DNA of 64,000 nucleotides. It comes from Halobacteriovorax sp. GTDB lineage: Bacteria; Bdellovibrionota; Bacteriovoracia; Bacteriovoracales; Bacteriovoracaceae. The first letter of the stretch is position 1; the number at the start of each line of letters is the position of its first letter. Of the stretch, positions 48,017-58,092 are shown piece by piece. A model generated the notes under the pieces. That model saw only the letters and a list, made by a program, of their open reading frames with translations. It ran no database searches and had not been told where the DNA came from. The stretch covers positions 1 through 64,000 of the forward strand of contig JAIBDQ010000002.1 of NCBI GenBank assembly GCA_024686135.1, read 5' to 3'. The translations under genes were made by a program, and so were the position numbers.

Positions 48017-48085
48017 GTAAATTTTCAATAAATTCAGGTATTTATACCCGAGTTAATTTGTCGGGTACTATATAGATGTTTGAAA

Positions 48086-48547
48086 TTATACGAGAGATTT
48101 AATTTTTTCGATTATATTTGTAGTAGAAAAACCGTCCTTAAAAGGTAGGCTTTTTACAATTCCACCGTTTTTTTGAACAAATTCATGGCCAATAATTTGC
48201 TCAACGGCCCAGTCTCCACCTTTAACAAGGTAACTAGGATCAACTTTTTTAATTAATTCAATTGGAGTTTCATCTGTAAAAAGCTCAACAAAATCTACGG
48301 CCTTCAGGTTCTCAAGAATAAACTTTCTCTCTTGCTCATCATTAATAGGTCTTTCTTCGCCTTTTAATCTCTTAACGCTTGAGTCAGAGTTTAATCCAAT
48401 AAAAAGAAGATCCCCCAAAGCTTTTGCATCATTCAAATAAGCAATATGACCAGAGTGAAGTATATCGAAGCAACCATTTGTGAAAACAATCTTCTTATCT
48501 TTATTATTCCGTAAGAATAATTCTGCCTTTTTACTAAGGTGAAACAT
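48086..48547 (-). CDS. rfaE2: D-glycero-beta-D-manno-heptose 1-phosphate adenylyltransferase-like (RfaE2/HldE C-domain)
   Basis: FTNGCFDILHSGHIAYL, LKGEERPINDEQERKFIL, YLVKGGDW. Confidence 0.88.
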   Translation of the reverse strand: MFHLSKKAELFLRNNKDKKIVFTNGCFDILHSGHIAYLNDAKALGDLLFIGLNSDSSVKRLKGEERPINDEQERKFILENLKAVDFVELFTDETPIELIKKVDPSYLVKGGDWAVEQIIGHEFVQKNGGIVKSLPFKDGFSTTNIIEKIKSLV

Positions 48548-49253
48548 CTTCTACTACTTTGGTATCACTTAACTTACCTTGGAAATCAAAAACCAGGGGC
48601 ATAAAGATAGTTATAAATGAAAGCAGAGTTACAACAGACCTAATAAGAGTTTGATCTATAGTAACCTTTGAAGAGGTCGTTGACTTAAGTCTCAACGAAA
48701 AGATCCTCTTTCCTGGACTGGCCACTAAATCAAAAATCGTAAAATAAAATAAAAATATAAACGAGAAAAAGATAGCTTGCTCAATCCAAGTAAACTCTAG
48801 AAACTGAACAATATTGCTTAATCCCGATAATTTTAAAAAAGCTGCATTTATCAATAACTGTGAACCTAATATTATAAACAGATCAAAAACAAAGCTCGTT
48901 CCTTGTAGTCCTAGTCTTGCTGGGATTTCCTTTGGTGCAGATTTTTTAGTCTGTATCCTCTCCTCAGTCTTAACCCTTACTTGATCTTGATTAGGAGAAG
49001 GTAAATCAATTGTGGGGATATCACGCATTTTCTCGATTCTTTGTTTTCTTTCGAGACGTTCTCTTGATTGAGGACGAGGAATGCTTTTAGATTTAGATTC
49101 TATTTTATTTTCTTGATGAAAACCAAGACCCTTAGTAACAGGCTTAAAGTCTAAGCTATCAATATCAAAATCCATCGCTGGATGATTGATTGCCTTAGGT
49201 CTTCTTTGTGGTGTGATTTCTTGCATATATCCCCCGAGACAATAGAATCTCAC
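48534..49253 (-). CDS. RDD-family membrane protein with polar N-terminal region
   Basis: C-terminal 'LRLKSTTSSKVTIDQTLIRSVVTLLSF' and TM helices typical of RDD. Confidence 0.7.
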   Translation of the reverse strand: MRFYCLGGYMQEITPQRRPKAINHPAMDFDIDSLDFKPVTKGLGFHQENKIESKSKSIPRPQSRERLERKQRIEKMRDIPTIDLPSPNQDQVRVKTEERIQTKKSAPKEIPARLGLQGTSFVFDLFIILGSQLLINAAFLKLSGLSNIVQFLEFTWIEQAIFFSFIFLFYFTIFDLVASPGKRIFSLRLKSTTSSKVTIDQTLIRSVVTLLSFITIFMPLVFDFQGKLSDTKVVEDVSP

Positions 49254-49268
49254 AATTGAATCAAGGCA

Positions 49269-49955
49269 TCAAATTTTTGAAAGGACCCATCCGGACGCCA
49301 CGCACAATGCCGTAGGGGCACGCAAAATTGAAGTACTTAATTGTACAATCTCTATCCCTTTGAATTTCGACTTTAACATCTCTAAATCTTTTTCGGAAAA
49401 CCCCCCTTCTGGTCCAATCACAATCAGATATTCAGAGTCTTTTTCTAATTTCTCATTTACGTCGATAAAGGATGAGTTTAAATGAAACAAAAATGTCTTT
49501 TGATAATCAACGCCTATTTCAATATTTTTCTCAAGTTTCTTTATATTAGGTAAATATGGATTATTCGATTGAACCAACGAAGCTCTTAAGATTTTCAAAC
49601 ACCTTTGCTCATCAATTTTTTTATTCTGACAATATTCAGATTCAAATAGATAAATATTCCTAATACCGATTTCTCCGCAAAACCTAAGGCAATCGTTAAA
49701 AGCATCTCTCTTTGGGGGAGATATTAATAAATCAATTTTGAATCTTCTTTTTTCTGACTCAACTTTACCTGTACTAAGAAAGAGTTTTCTTTTTTCGACA
49801 GATTGAACAATTGTTATACGCCTATCACCTTTTCCATTTAAAAGTAGTACTTGATCATTAGGCTTAACTCTCAAAGAAGAATTAAGGTGGACAAAAGCTT
49901 CACCACTTATCTCAATAACTTCTCCTTCTATATCTTCTAAAAAACAGGCTATCAT
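49269..49955 (-). CDS. rsmE: 16S rRNA (uracil-N3)-methyltransferase RsmE
   Basis: VIGPEGGFSEKDLEML, LSTSILRAPTALCVA. Confidence 0.9.
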   Translation of the reverse strand: MIACFLEDIEGEVIEISGEAFVHLNSSLRVKPNDQVLLLNGKGDRRITIVQSVEKRKLFLSTGKVESEKRRFKIDLLISPPKRDAFNDCLRFCGEIGIRNIYLFESEYCQNKKIDEQRCLKILRASLVQSNNPYLPNIKKLEKNIEIGVDYQKTFLFHLNSSFIDVNEKLEKDSEYLIVIGPEGGFSEKDLEMLKSKFKGIEIVQLSTSILRAPTALCVASGWVLSKI

Positions 49956-50902
49956 ATTTTCTTAAATGTTAGCGCCATCCATTCACCTTCCGATTTCTCA
50001 GAAACTAATTTAAAGGCTGGTTCATACTTATTCATTATTGTATTTTTTTGCTCATTCAAAATCCCTGAAATAATTAAATACCTCCCTTGCTTAACAGATT
50101 CTGAAATTGTTTCATACTCTTCTAGAAGCACTGGTTCTAGAATGTTTGCAAAAACCAAGTCATATTCATTTTTTAAAGTGAAATCTTTCCTTACAAAGTA
50201 ATTTGATTGATCATCTTTATTTGGGAAATTTAATTCAGAGTTATTCTTATTATTTTCAATTGCTCTTTCATCTATATCTACAAAGTCCACGGGACCTAAA
50301 AAGGTTTTCTGATAAGAGATTCCAAGGATTCCAGACCCTGATCCAAAATCTAAGCAGTTTAAAAGGTTTTCATTCCCACCTTTAAGTTCCAAAAGGGATA
50401 ACATACATTGCCTAGTTGTCTCATGAGTTCCTGTTCCAAAACCCATTCCTGGATTGATGATTATTTTCTCTCGATCTCCACCAATCTCACTATCTTTATC
50501 CCAAACAGGTAATACTACAAAACTATCTAGCAAAATTGGTTCATAATGCTGCTTCCAAGACTCATTCCAGTCCTCTTCTTCATGTTCACTGAGTTCTGCT
50601 GAATAATGACTCTTAATCAAATACTCACGAAATGCTTGGGCATGTGGTTTAGATTCAGAGCTAGAAAAATAAAACTTAAGCTTCTTACTTGCTTTTGTTT
50701 CAAGTCTTTCCATAAGCTCTTCAGTTAGATCGCCACCACAAAAAGCATCTTCACCTAGGATTTCATCGACTTGCTCTTCATTTAGTGAAAACTCTTCGTA
50801 GCCATCACTTTTGAATTCCTCTTGAGAGACATTAATGATCTTTTGTATATCTAATGATTCATTTTGATCTAAGGTAACTATATAATATTTTTTACTAGTC
50901 AT
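49952..50902 (-). CDS. prmA: Ribosomal protein L11 methyltransferase-like
   Basis: INPGMGFGTGTHETTRQCM, LDFGSGSGILGI, DLVFANILEPVL. Confidence 0.92.
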   Translation of the reverse strand: MTSKKYYIVTLDQNESLDIQKIINVSQEEFKSDGYEEFSLNEEQVDEILGEDAFCGGDLTEELMERLETKASKKLKFYFSSSESKPHAQAFREYLIKSHYSAELSEHEEEDWNESWKQHYEPILLDSFVVLPVWDKDSEIGGDREKIIINPGMGFGTGTHETTRQCMLSLLELKGGNENLLNCLDFGSGSGILGISYQKTFLGPVDFVDIDERAIENNKNNSELNFPNKDDQSNYFVRKDFTLKNEYDLVFANILEPVLLEEYETISESVKQGRYLIISGILNEQKNTIMNKYEPAFKLVSEKSEGEWMALTFKKI

Positions 50903-52433
50903 TTCCTTTACATACCAGCTTTAAGTCCCGTAATCCAAGGAAACCTCCGTTAGGGAATATTTTTACTCCTTTTACACAGTCTCTTTTTATCCAAGTTATA
51001 TTTGGATGCCACATACCTAAGTAGGCGAAATCATTCTCTGCCATAATTTGGGCCTTCTTATAAAGAGTATTTCGTTCCTCTTCATCTAGTTTTGAGGCAG
51101 CAAAGTTTAAAATCTTATCGAACTCATTATTAATATAGTGGCCTCTATTTGCACCTTTGGGGGGCACGCTATCGCTATGCCAAATAAACTTCATCATGTC
51201 GGGCCCTGTAAATCCTATCCATTGACCCATTATCAAATCGAAATTACCCTTCTTAACATTCTTCATAAATGTTCCCCATTCCTGGACTGACACCTTAATG
51301 TCAAAACCAAATTCAGTTAAAGAGTCTTTGATAAGGTTCACAATTTCGATAGTTGCTTTATTATTGGAAACACGCCAATTAAGAGACACCTGCTTTTTTT
51401 CAAAAAACCATTTTCCCTTTATCTTTTCATAACCAGCTTCCTTCAATAGTGAGGTAGCCTCCGTTTCGTTAAATCTCATTTTTTGAGATTCTATGAAAAA
51501 CTTTCCAAAGGAAGGTGAAAAAAGACCACTGGAAAGAACAGCTGTATTGTGAAGTTTATATTTTAACAACTCTCTCCTTGGAATAAGTTTGGAGATGGCC
51601 TTTCGAATATTATACTTAGATAGATGTTCGTTTTTATGATTAAAACTTATGTATTTATAATTAGTACCTGGAATCTCTAGGAATTCATAATCCTTAGTGT
51701 TTTCTTTTAGCCATTTATATTTCCTAGGAGAAATGCCTCCTAGTGACAAATGTAATTCCTTATTAACAATTTTAAGCGCAAGTGTTGTCTCATCTTTAAC
51801 AACCTTAAAACTTAACAGTGGCTTTTTTTTATTAAACACAGGCTTCAAAACTACCTTCAAAGCGGTTTTTTCTTGAATGCGATAGTCTCCGCAGCCTATT
51901 ACCCGCCCATCATTAGATTTTTTTAAAATCTTTAGCAGGGTCAGGTTATTTAAATTCTCTATACTAAATTTTTTAAACTTTATATTGAGTATAAAATCAC
52001 TCAAAAGTTCAATTCTTTCAATATTCTGAAATGCTCTTGCATGATTAGATTTGTTATTTTCAGAAACAAAGTACTCATAAGAAAACTTAATATCTTGAGC
52101 GGTAACCTTACTCCCGTCCCAAAACTTCAAACTATCCTTAAGTTCGAATTGAACTTGATGTTCACCTGTCGATTTGATCTGCTCTACAAACACTTTGCAC
52201 GCATCACAAATGGCTGTCATTTTCTCATCGAAATCTATTAATGAAAGATGGGTTATCCTATTTATATTCTGAGAATTAGCATCAGTAGCATAAAGAGGGT
52301 TAAGATTTAGAGGTACTGATGTAATACCAACTCGAACTTCGGCAGCTAATAGGCACCCGCAGGTAAGTAATAAAATAACCCCATAAAAAAAACGATAACT
52401 CATAGCAAAATCTACTCCATATACTATGAACAT
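50895..52433 (-). CDS. ABC transporter solute-binding protein (peptide-type, SBP_bac_5)
   Basis: Signal peptide; LKFWDGSKVTAQDIKFSYEYF; NIRKAISKLIPRRELL. Confidence 0.9.
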   Translation of the reverse strand: MFIVYGVDFAMSYRFFYGVILLLTCGCLLAAEVRVGITSVPLNLNPLYATDANSQNINRITHLSLIDFDEKMTAICDACKVFVEQIKSTGEHQVQFELKDSLKFWDGSKVTAQDIKFSYEYFVSENNKSNHARAFQNIERIELLSDFILNIKFKKFSIENLNNLTLLKILKKSNDGRVIGCGDYRIQEKTALKVVLKPVFNKKKPLLSFKVVKDETTLALKIVNKELHLSLGGISPRKYKWLKENTKDYEFLEIPGTNYKYISFNHKNEHLSKYNIRKAISKLIPRRELLKYKLHNTAVLSSGLFSPSFGKFFIESQKMRFNETEATSLLKEAGYEKIKGKWFFEKKQVSLNWRVSNNKATIEIVNLIKDSLTEFGFDIKVSVQEWGTFMKNVKKGNFDLIMGQWIGFTGPDMMKFIWHSDSVPPKGANRGHYINNEFDKILNFAASKLDEEERNTLYKKAQIMAENDFAYLGMWHPNITWIKRDCVKGVKIFPNGGFLGLRDLKLVCKGND

Positions 52434-52453
52434 TATCTCTATCTTTCTATAAT

Positions 52454-54022
52454 GTGAAAATGTTTAAGTTTTTCCCAATGGGTGGGGTTGGCTACATCGG
52501 CGGTAATATATCATACCTAGAGCTAGATGGAGCCTCTTACATTATAGATACAGGTATACTTTTTCCAAGGGAAGAGTCTCTAGGAATTAACTATCTTTAT
52601 CCTAGTTTAGATATTCTCGATGAAAGGGAGTTTATCAAGCCAGATTTTCTACTTCTTACTCACGCACATGAAGATCATATAGGTGGAATAAAGCACCTCC
52701 TTAAGAAATTCCCCCAGATAAAAGTCATATGTAGTCCCTATACTCGATTGTTTATAGAAAAAAAATTTCCTGATTTTTCAAATGAACTTATAGATTTCAA
52801 AGATCACAACAAAGAAGGACTAAGTTTTTTCAATTTGCGCCACTCAATCCCTGGTGTTTATGGCTTTCACTACTATTCGAAAAAGAAGGATTATGGGGTT
52901 TTCTTTTGCACTGATTTTAGGTTTGACCCAGACGAAAAAGATTCTAACTATTTGAACTTTAATCTTCTGGAAAAATATTCAAAACTTGGAAAAAAGAAAT
53001 TCTCCTTTGTCGACAGTACCAACATTTGCTCTAGGGGCAACAAAGGTCTTTATGAAAAAGATCTCTTTGAGAATTTAAAAAACGAATTTAAAAACGCCAA
53101 AAAGAATATATACCTAACCACCTTTCCTTCGAACACAATGAGACTATCAAGTATAATTAAGGCAGCAAACGAGCTAAATAAATCAATTAAGCTTTGTGGT
53201 TATTCCGTAGAGTTTGGTTATGAACTAGGAAGAAAAGCGGGACTTATAGATAAGATCAAGAACGAAGGTGAGGGGAAAAGTAGCTCTATAACAATACTCT
53301 CTGGCAGCCAAGGAGATTTAAGGGGTGCCTTTAGAAGAGTGTTCTCGGGTAACGATAAAAAAGTTAAACCAAAGCCTGGTGATTATTTAATGTATTCCAG
53401 CAAGATCATCCCTGGGAATGAAAAATCAGTAGGAGAAATGTTCAATAAAGCTTCATTACTTGGCTTAAAGATTAACAAAGGCCATGATCCAATAATCCAT
53501 GCCTCTGGCCATGCATATCCATTTGAGATATCGTCCATAGTAAATACGTTAAACCCAACAGACATTATTCCTATTCATCTTGAGAGTTGTTTTTTTCAAG
53601 ATTTTTTGTCTTTGGCCGAAAATCAGAAATTCCCTGGTGAAGTCCACTGCTTAGATAACTTCAAAGGTATAATTTATACATCATCTGAAAAAATTAAGTA
53701 CATCGAACACGATACGCCAGATTTGAGACTCTTTGTTCATGGAAATGAGGAAGTTTCAAAAGGTGTTATTAACGACAGAAGAAGACTTGGAAACTCTGGT
53801 GTTCTATTCGTCTCCTTAAAAAGAGAGGACCTAAGTTCCTTAAAGATAAAATGCTATGGCCTACCTGACTTCGATCAAACCAAATTTGAGAAGGAGTTGT
53901 TAAAGCTGTTAAAAGCTGAGTGGAATAATCCAGAGTGCGAAGAGGCCTTAAGAGTGGGTCTTCGACACTACCTAAGTAAAACTATCGGTTATAAGCCCCT
54001 TGCATTCATCCACTTGCTTTAA
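52454..54022 (+). CDS. Metallo-beta-lactamase/beta-CASP ribonuclease, RNase J-like
   Basis: LLTHAHEDHIGG, beta-CASP-type HASGHAYPFEI and IIPIHLE. Confidence 0.88.
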   Translation: MKMFKFFPMGGVGYIGGNISYLELDGASYIIDTGILFPREESLGINYLYPSLDILDEREFIKPDFLLLTHAHEDHIGGIKHLLKKFPQIKVICSPYTRLFIEKKFPDFSNELIDFKDHNKEGLSFFNLRHSIPGVYGFHYYSKKKDYGVFFCTDFRFDPDEKDSNYLNFNLLEKYSKLGKKKFSFVDSTNICSRGNKGLYEKDLFENLKNEFKNAKKNIYLTTFPSNTMRLSSIIKAANELNKSIKLCGYSVEFGYELGRKAGLIDKIKNEGEGKSSSITILSGSQGDLRGAFRRVFSGNDKKVKPKPGDYLMYSSKIIPGNEKSVGEMFNKASLLGLKINKGHDPIIHASGHAYPFEISSIVNTLNPTDIIPIHLESCFFQDFLSLAENQKFPGEVHCLDNFKGIIYTSSEKIKYIEHDTPDLRLFVHGNEEVSKGVINDRRRLGNSGVLFVSLKREDLSSLKIKCYGLPDFDQTKFEKELLKLLKAEWNNPECEEALRVGLRHYLSKTIGYKPLAFIHLL

Positions 54023-54051
54023 AAAATTAAAAATTAATCCGAAAAGAATTT

Positions 54052-54594
54052 ATGCACAATACTGAACAGATATATTTTTTAGCACTACTAGGCATCGCAT
54101 TCTTACTCATTGGTATACTCAGTGGCATTGTGGTTTATTTATTACTTAAATCCAGAGATAAAACAAGCTCTAGTGATAAAGAGAGTATTAGCGAAGAAAA
54201 TCTATCAAAGCTAGAGTTTGAAGGCCTTCAAAACTGCCATTTTCATGAGAAAGAACCTGGAAAAGGTAGCTGCTGCATGTGTGAAAAGAGTTGCTGCGAG
54301 ACCTGCCTCAAGGAATATGATGGACTTACATTTTGCCCCGAACACTTAAGAACATTTAGTGAAAATAAGTGGACAGATATCACGAACGTAAAAACAACTC
54401 CTAATAACCCTGAAGCTGCTATTTATATCTATGAATTTAAAAAAGAATTATGGAAAAGTGATAATATTCCAACTTACATTATGACTCACTATAAAATTAA
54501 CATCGACGGTGATCATATTGAATCCTATGTAATGTTATATGTTAGGTCACAAGATGAAGAAATGTTGAGGGATAAAATTAATCAGATAAATTAA
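54052..54594 (+). CDS. Membrane-anchored Cys-rich (B-box-like zinc-binding) protein
   Basis: N-terminal TM; CHFHEKEPGKGSCCMCEKSCCETCLKEYDGLTFCPEH. Confidence 0.7.
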   Translation: MHNTEQIYFLALLGIAFLLIGILSGIVVYLLLKSRDKTSSSDKESISEENLSKLEFEGLQNCHFHEKEPGKGSCCMCEKSCCETCLKEYDGLTFCPEHLRTFSENKWTDITNVKTTPNNPEAAIYIYEFKKELWKSDNIPTYIMTHYKINIDGDHIESYVMLYVRSQDEEMLRDKINQIN

Positions 54595-54618
54595 GGAGCG
54601 ACCACCTACGGTCGCTCC
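54595..54618 (+). terminator. Rho-independent terminator
   Basis: GGAGCGACC-acctac-GGTCGCTCC-TGTATTTTTT; begins at the stop of the + strand gene, T-tract overlaps the ftsZ end. Confidence 0.85.
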
Positions 54619-54626
54619 TGTATTTT

Positions 54627-56009
54627 TTATACTCTTGGTGTTGGTTCTGGCTTTGGACGACTGTTACTCTCTTCGTCTCTTCTTAAGTAAGAAGGAGTAT
54701 CTAGTTCTTCTTCATCAAAGTTAATAAAGCCAAGTTTCTCAGCAATAGATCTTGCTCTTCCACTTCCTTTATTAGCATCAAAAGATTCTCTACCATTATT
54801 TTGATTATTATTTTCATTTTTACTGGCTTCGTATCTAGTCGCTGCTTCTTTAATAGAACGAACTAATGTCGAATCTTCTTCTGTCGAAGTCGCTTCCATT
54901 TTAGTGGCTGAGACTTCTTCAGTTTCCATCGTCACTTGAGGCTCTACGGTCTCTTTTGTCTTCGTTTCAATAACTGGACCCGTTGATTGTTCCCTTTCAA
55001 CCGGCATATCCATTGCTCTATGTTTTGTAAGAACTCTCTCTTGTCCGCCTAACCCAGTTGCGATAACGGTTACTTTAATATCATCTTCCATTGTGTCATC
55101 GATAACAGTTCCAAAGATAATTTCAGCGTCATCATCAGCCGCTTCCATGATTAGCGTTACTGCCTCATTTGTTTCATGCATGGTGAGAGAATCACTACCT
55201 GTAATATTGATAATAATACCCGTTGCACCATCAATCGAAATGTCTTCCAGAAGAGGAGAGCTAATAGCTTCTGTTGCTGCCTTGATTGCTCTATCAGGAC
55301 CTGAACATAATCCAGTTCCCATAAGAGAAAGACCTTTATTACCCATCACGGTACTTACATCTGCAAAGTCAGCATTAATATGACCTGTATTATTAATAAG
55401 ATCAGAAATACCTCTAACCGCATTTAATAAAACCTCATCAGCTTTTTTAAACGTATCCACAAGTGAAAGACTGTCACCGGCGATATAAAGTAACCTTTGA
55501 TTTGGTATGGTAATCAATGAATCAACACTTTCCTCTAGAACTTGTATTCCAGACTCAGCTTGTCTAAATCTTTTCTTACCTTCGAACAAGAAAGGCTTAG
55601 TTACAACACCAACAGTAAGAGCGCCAAGCTCTTTAGCCAATTTTGCTATTACAGGTGCGGCACCTGTACCTGTTCCACCGCCCATTCCGGCAGTAATGAA
55701 AACCATATCGGCTCCTTCAAGAACCTCTGATAGTTTTTCATACTCATCTAACGCAGCCTTTCTGCCAACTTCTGGATTAGCACCTGCTCCCAAACCTTTG
55801 GTCACATCGGCTCCAAGTTGAACTTTTGTTGGCGCTAAACTTGCGTTTAATGATTGAGAGTCAGTATTAGCAACGATGTACTCCACCCCGCTTAACCCTG
55901 CTTTAATCATCGTATTTACAGCGTTACTTCCGCCGCCGCCGACACCAACGACTCTAATTTTAGCACCTTGCTGCATTTCTACTCCTTCATTACTAGTTAT
56001 TTCAAACAT
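54627..56009 (-). CDS. ftsZ: Cell division protein FtsZ
   Basis: [30 protein letters not shown]-terminal LDTPSYLRR. Confidence 0.98.
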   Translation of the reverse strand: MFEITSNEGVEMQQGAKIRVVGVGGGGSNAVNTMIKAGLSGVEYIVANTDSQSLNASLAPTKVQLGADVTKGLGAGANPEVGRKAALDEYEKLSEVLEGADMVFITAGMGGGTGTGAAPVIAKLAKELGALTVGVVTKPFLFEGKKRFRQAESGIQVLEESVDSLITIPNQRLLYIAGDSLSLVDTFKKADEVLLNAVRGISDLINNTGHINADFADVSTVMGNKGLSLMGTGLCSGPDRAIKAATEAISSPLLEDISIDGATGIIINITGSDSLTMHETNEAVTLIMEAADDDAEIIFGTVIDDTMEDDIKVTVIATGLGGQERVLTKHRAMDMPVEREQSTGPVIETKTKETVEPQVTMETEEVSATKMEATSTEEDSTLVRSIKEAATRYEASKNENNNQNNGRESFDANKGSGRARSIAEKLGFINFDEEELDTPSYLRRDEESNSRPKPEPTPRV

Positions 56010-56021
56010 AAGGACCCCTTA

Positions 56022-57254
56022 TTAAAAAATTTCTTTAAATACTGTTTTTAACGAATCACTAAATTTACCTATTAAATCGACACTCTCTTGCTGAATGGGA
56101 GTATCAACACCTTCATTACTTCTACTTGCTTCGATTAATAATCCAAGCACTGTAGAAAACTTAGGATTTTGCATTATATTTGTCATTCCACCAAAGGGCT
56201 TAGGATAACCAATCTTAGTTGGATGCTCTAGAGTGTATTCACCTAACTCTGGTAGACCTTTTATAAGTGCCCCACCGCCAGTTAATACAACACCGCCTGT
56301 AATCTCATTCTTAAGATCCTTATCGGCGATAATATTTTTAATAAAATTAAACAGCTCTTCTCCACGTGCCCCCAAAACATCGGCTACGTGACCTAAGGGA
56401 ACCTCTCTACTTGGTGTTCCTGATATTCCATTAACTGTAATATGTGCTGATTGATTTAATTGTTCTGCTAAAACACAACCGTGATTTATCTTAATTCTTT
56501 CAGCTTCAACATGAGGAACCTTTAAGGCCACCGCCAAATCATTTGTAAAATGATTCCCACCAACAGGAATGATTTGGGAATGTATCAGACTTCCATTTTT
56601 CCAGATTGCAATATCGGTAGTACCACCACCTATATCAACTAGGACAACACCCAAGTCTTTTTCTTCAGAGCTTAATACAGACTCAGAAGATGCTATCGGC
56701 TGAAGGATTACATTTTCTGCAATCACTCCTGTCTGCTCTACGCATTTTACTAAGTTTTGAATTAAAGAAACTGTGCCGGTAACAATATGAACATGAGCCT
56801 CAAGTCTTACTCCGCACATCCCAAGAGGATTTTTAATCCCACCCGTATTATCCACTCTAAACTCTTGCGGAATAACATGAAGAATTTCACGATCTGATGG
56901 GATAACAACTGCCTTCGCCGCTTCTAAAACTCTATCAATATCTTCTTCTGTTATTTCTTGCCCTTTGATTGCAACGACACCAGAGCTATTAAAACTATAA
57001 ACATGGCTTCCGGCGATTCCGATCGCTGCTGAAGTTATATCTACCCCTGCCATTAATCTTGCTTCTTCAAGTGAGCACTGAATTGATTTTACAGTTTTAT
57101 CAATATTAACCACTGAACCTTTCTTAAGGCCGTGAGAGGGGTGTGTTCCGATACCAATAATTTCTAGTTCACCACTTGCTGTTTTAGATCCAACAATTGT
57201 ACAAACTTTTGTGGTACCAACATCTAGACCAACTATGATACTTTTTTCGTTCAT
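56022..57254 (-). CDS. ftsA: Cell division protein FtsA
   Basis: IVGLDVGTTKVCTIVG, VLVDIGGGTTDIAIW, GVVLTGGGALIKGL. Confidence 0.97.
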   Translation of the reverse strand: MNEKSIIVGLDVGTTKVCTIVGSKTASGELEIIGIGTHPSHGLKKGSVVNIDKTVKSIQCSLEEARLMAGVDITSAAIGIAGSHVYSFNSSGVVAIKGQEITEEDIDRVLEAAKAVVIPSDREILHVIPQEFRVDNTGGIKNPLGMCGVRLEAHVHIVTGTVSLIQNLVKCVEQTGVIAENVILQPIASSESVLSSEEKDLGVVLVDIGGGTTDIAIWKNGSLIHSQIIPVGGNHFTNDLAVALKVPHVEAERIKINHGCVLAEQLNQSAHITVNGISGTPSREVPLGHVADVLGARGEELFNFIKNIIADKDLKNEITGGVVLTGGGALIKGLPELGEYTLEHPTKIGYPKPFGGMTNIMQNPKFSTVLGLLIEASRSNEGVDTPIQQESVDLIGKFSDSLKTVFKEIF

Positions 57255-57333
57255 GAGAATCCTTTCTCAGTTCAAACAGAATCCATTCTGTATATACAGT
57301 ACCCTATTAAAATTATAAGGCACCACAAAAATT

Positions 57334-58092
57334 TTAGAATTTGTCGCTAAACTTGACAACCACTTTTTTAGAATTGGTTAGATTGATTATTGCGGGAATC
57401 TTGCGTTTTTTATCCAGGTATTTAACTACTCTTTCCATTTTTCTGATCTTTTCACTCCAGTTTTCTGGACCAAGAAAGACGCTTGAAGGTGTACCTCTTA
57501 AAGAGAGAATTATAGTTAAATCCCTCTTTTCCCCCAGTATAACTTCACTAATCGACCTCGAAACAATTGGGTCCATATTCTTAATTAAATTAGTCAACTT
57601 TTTCTGAACACCTTTATCCATTTTCTGAACGGGGAGGGCGAGGAAGGGTAATGCTTTTTTTAACTTTTTCTCACTTCTGAGTAAAACCTCATAAGTTGGA
57701 TCAATAAGCTCTCCATTATCAACCAATATAGCTTCATATGACTCTAGGCCATTCTCTTTATATAACTGGACTTTCATTAATGGTTTTGGACAATCAAAGC
57801 TCATAAACAAGGAATTCTTCAAAGGATTATAATTAATTTTATAACTAGAAATATAATGTTTCTTATCCAATTTTTCTTTCGAGATTTTTTCTTTTAGTTT
57901 TTTAAGAGATTTAACATCATCAAAAATCTTCATCAACTGAAGAGCAAAGCTACCTGCTGTTCTCGACGGACACATACCAAAACTCGTCCTATACTTATAT
58001 TTCCCTTTTCTTTCTGTGCTCAAGCTGTCGTTCAATGCTGCCTTAGATAGGAGCGGTGTTAATATCAATATAATGAGTACGAACTTTGCCAT
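57334..58092 (-). CDS. Divergent FtsQ-like protein (by position and C-terminal pattern)
   Basis: Between murB and ftsA; C-terminal KIPAIINLTNSKKVVVKFSDKF; N-terminal hydrophobic segment looks like a signal peptide. Confidence 0.6.
   Translation of the reverse strand: MAKFVLIILILTPLLSKAALNDSLSTERKGKYKYRTSFGMCPSRTAGSFALQLMKIFDDVKSLKKLKEKISKEKLDKKHYISSYKINYNPLKNSLFMSFDCPKPLMKVQLYKENGLESYEAILVDNGELIDPTYEVLLRSEKKLKKALPFLALPVQKMDKGVQKKLTNLIKNMDPIVSRSISEVILGEKRDLTIILSLRGTPSSVFLGPENWSEKIRKMERVVKYLDKKRKIPAIINLTNSKKVVVKFSDKF

Noticed and set aside
55093-55821. Antisense ORFs inside ftsZ
   Set aside because: Shadow ORFs of a conserved coding sequence.
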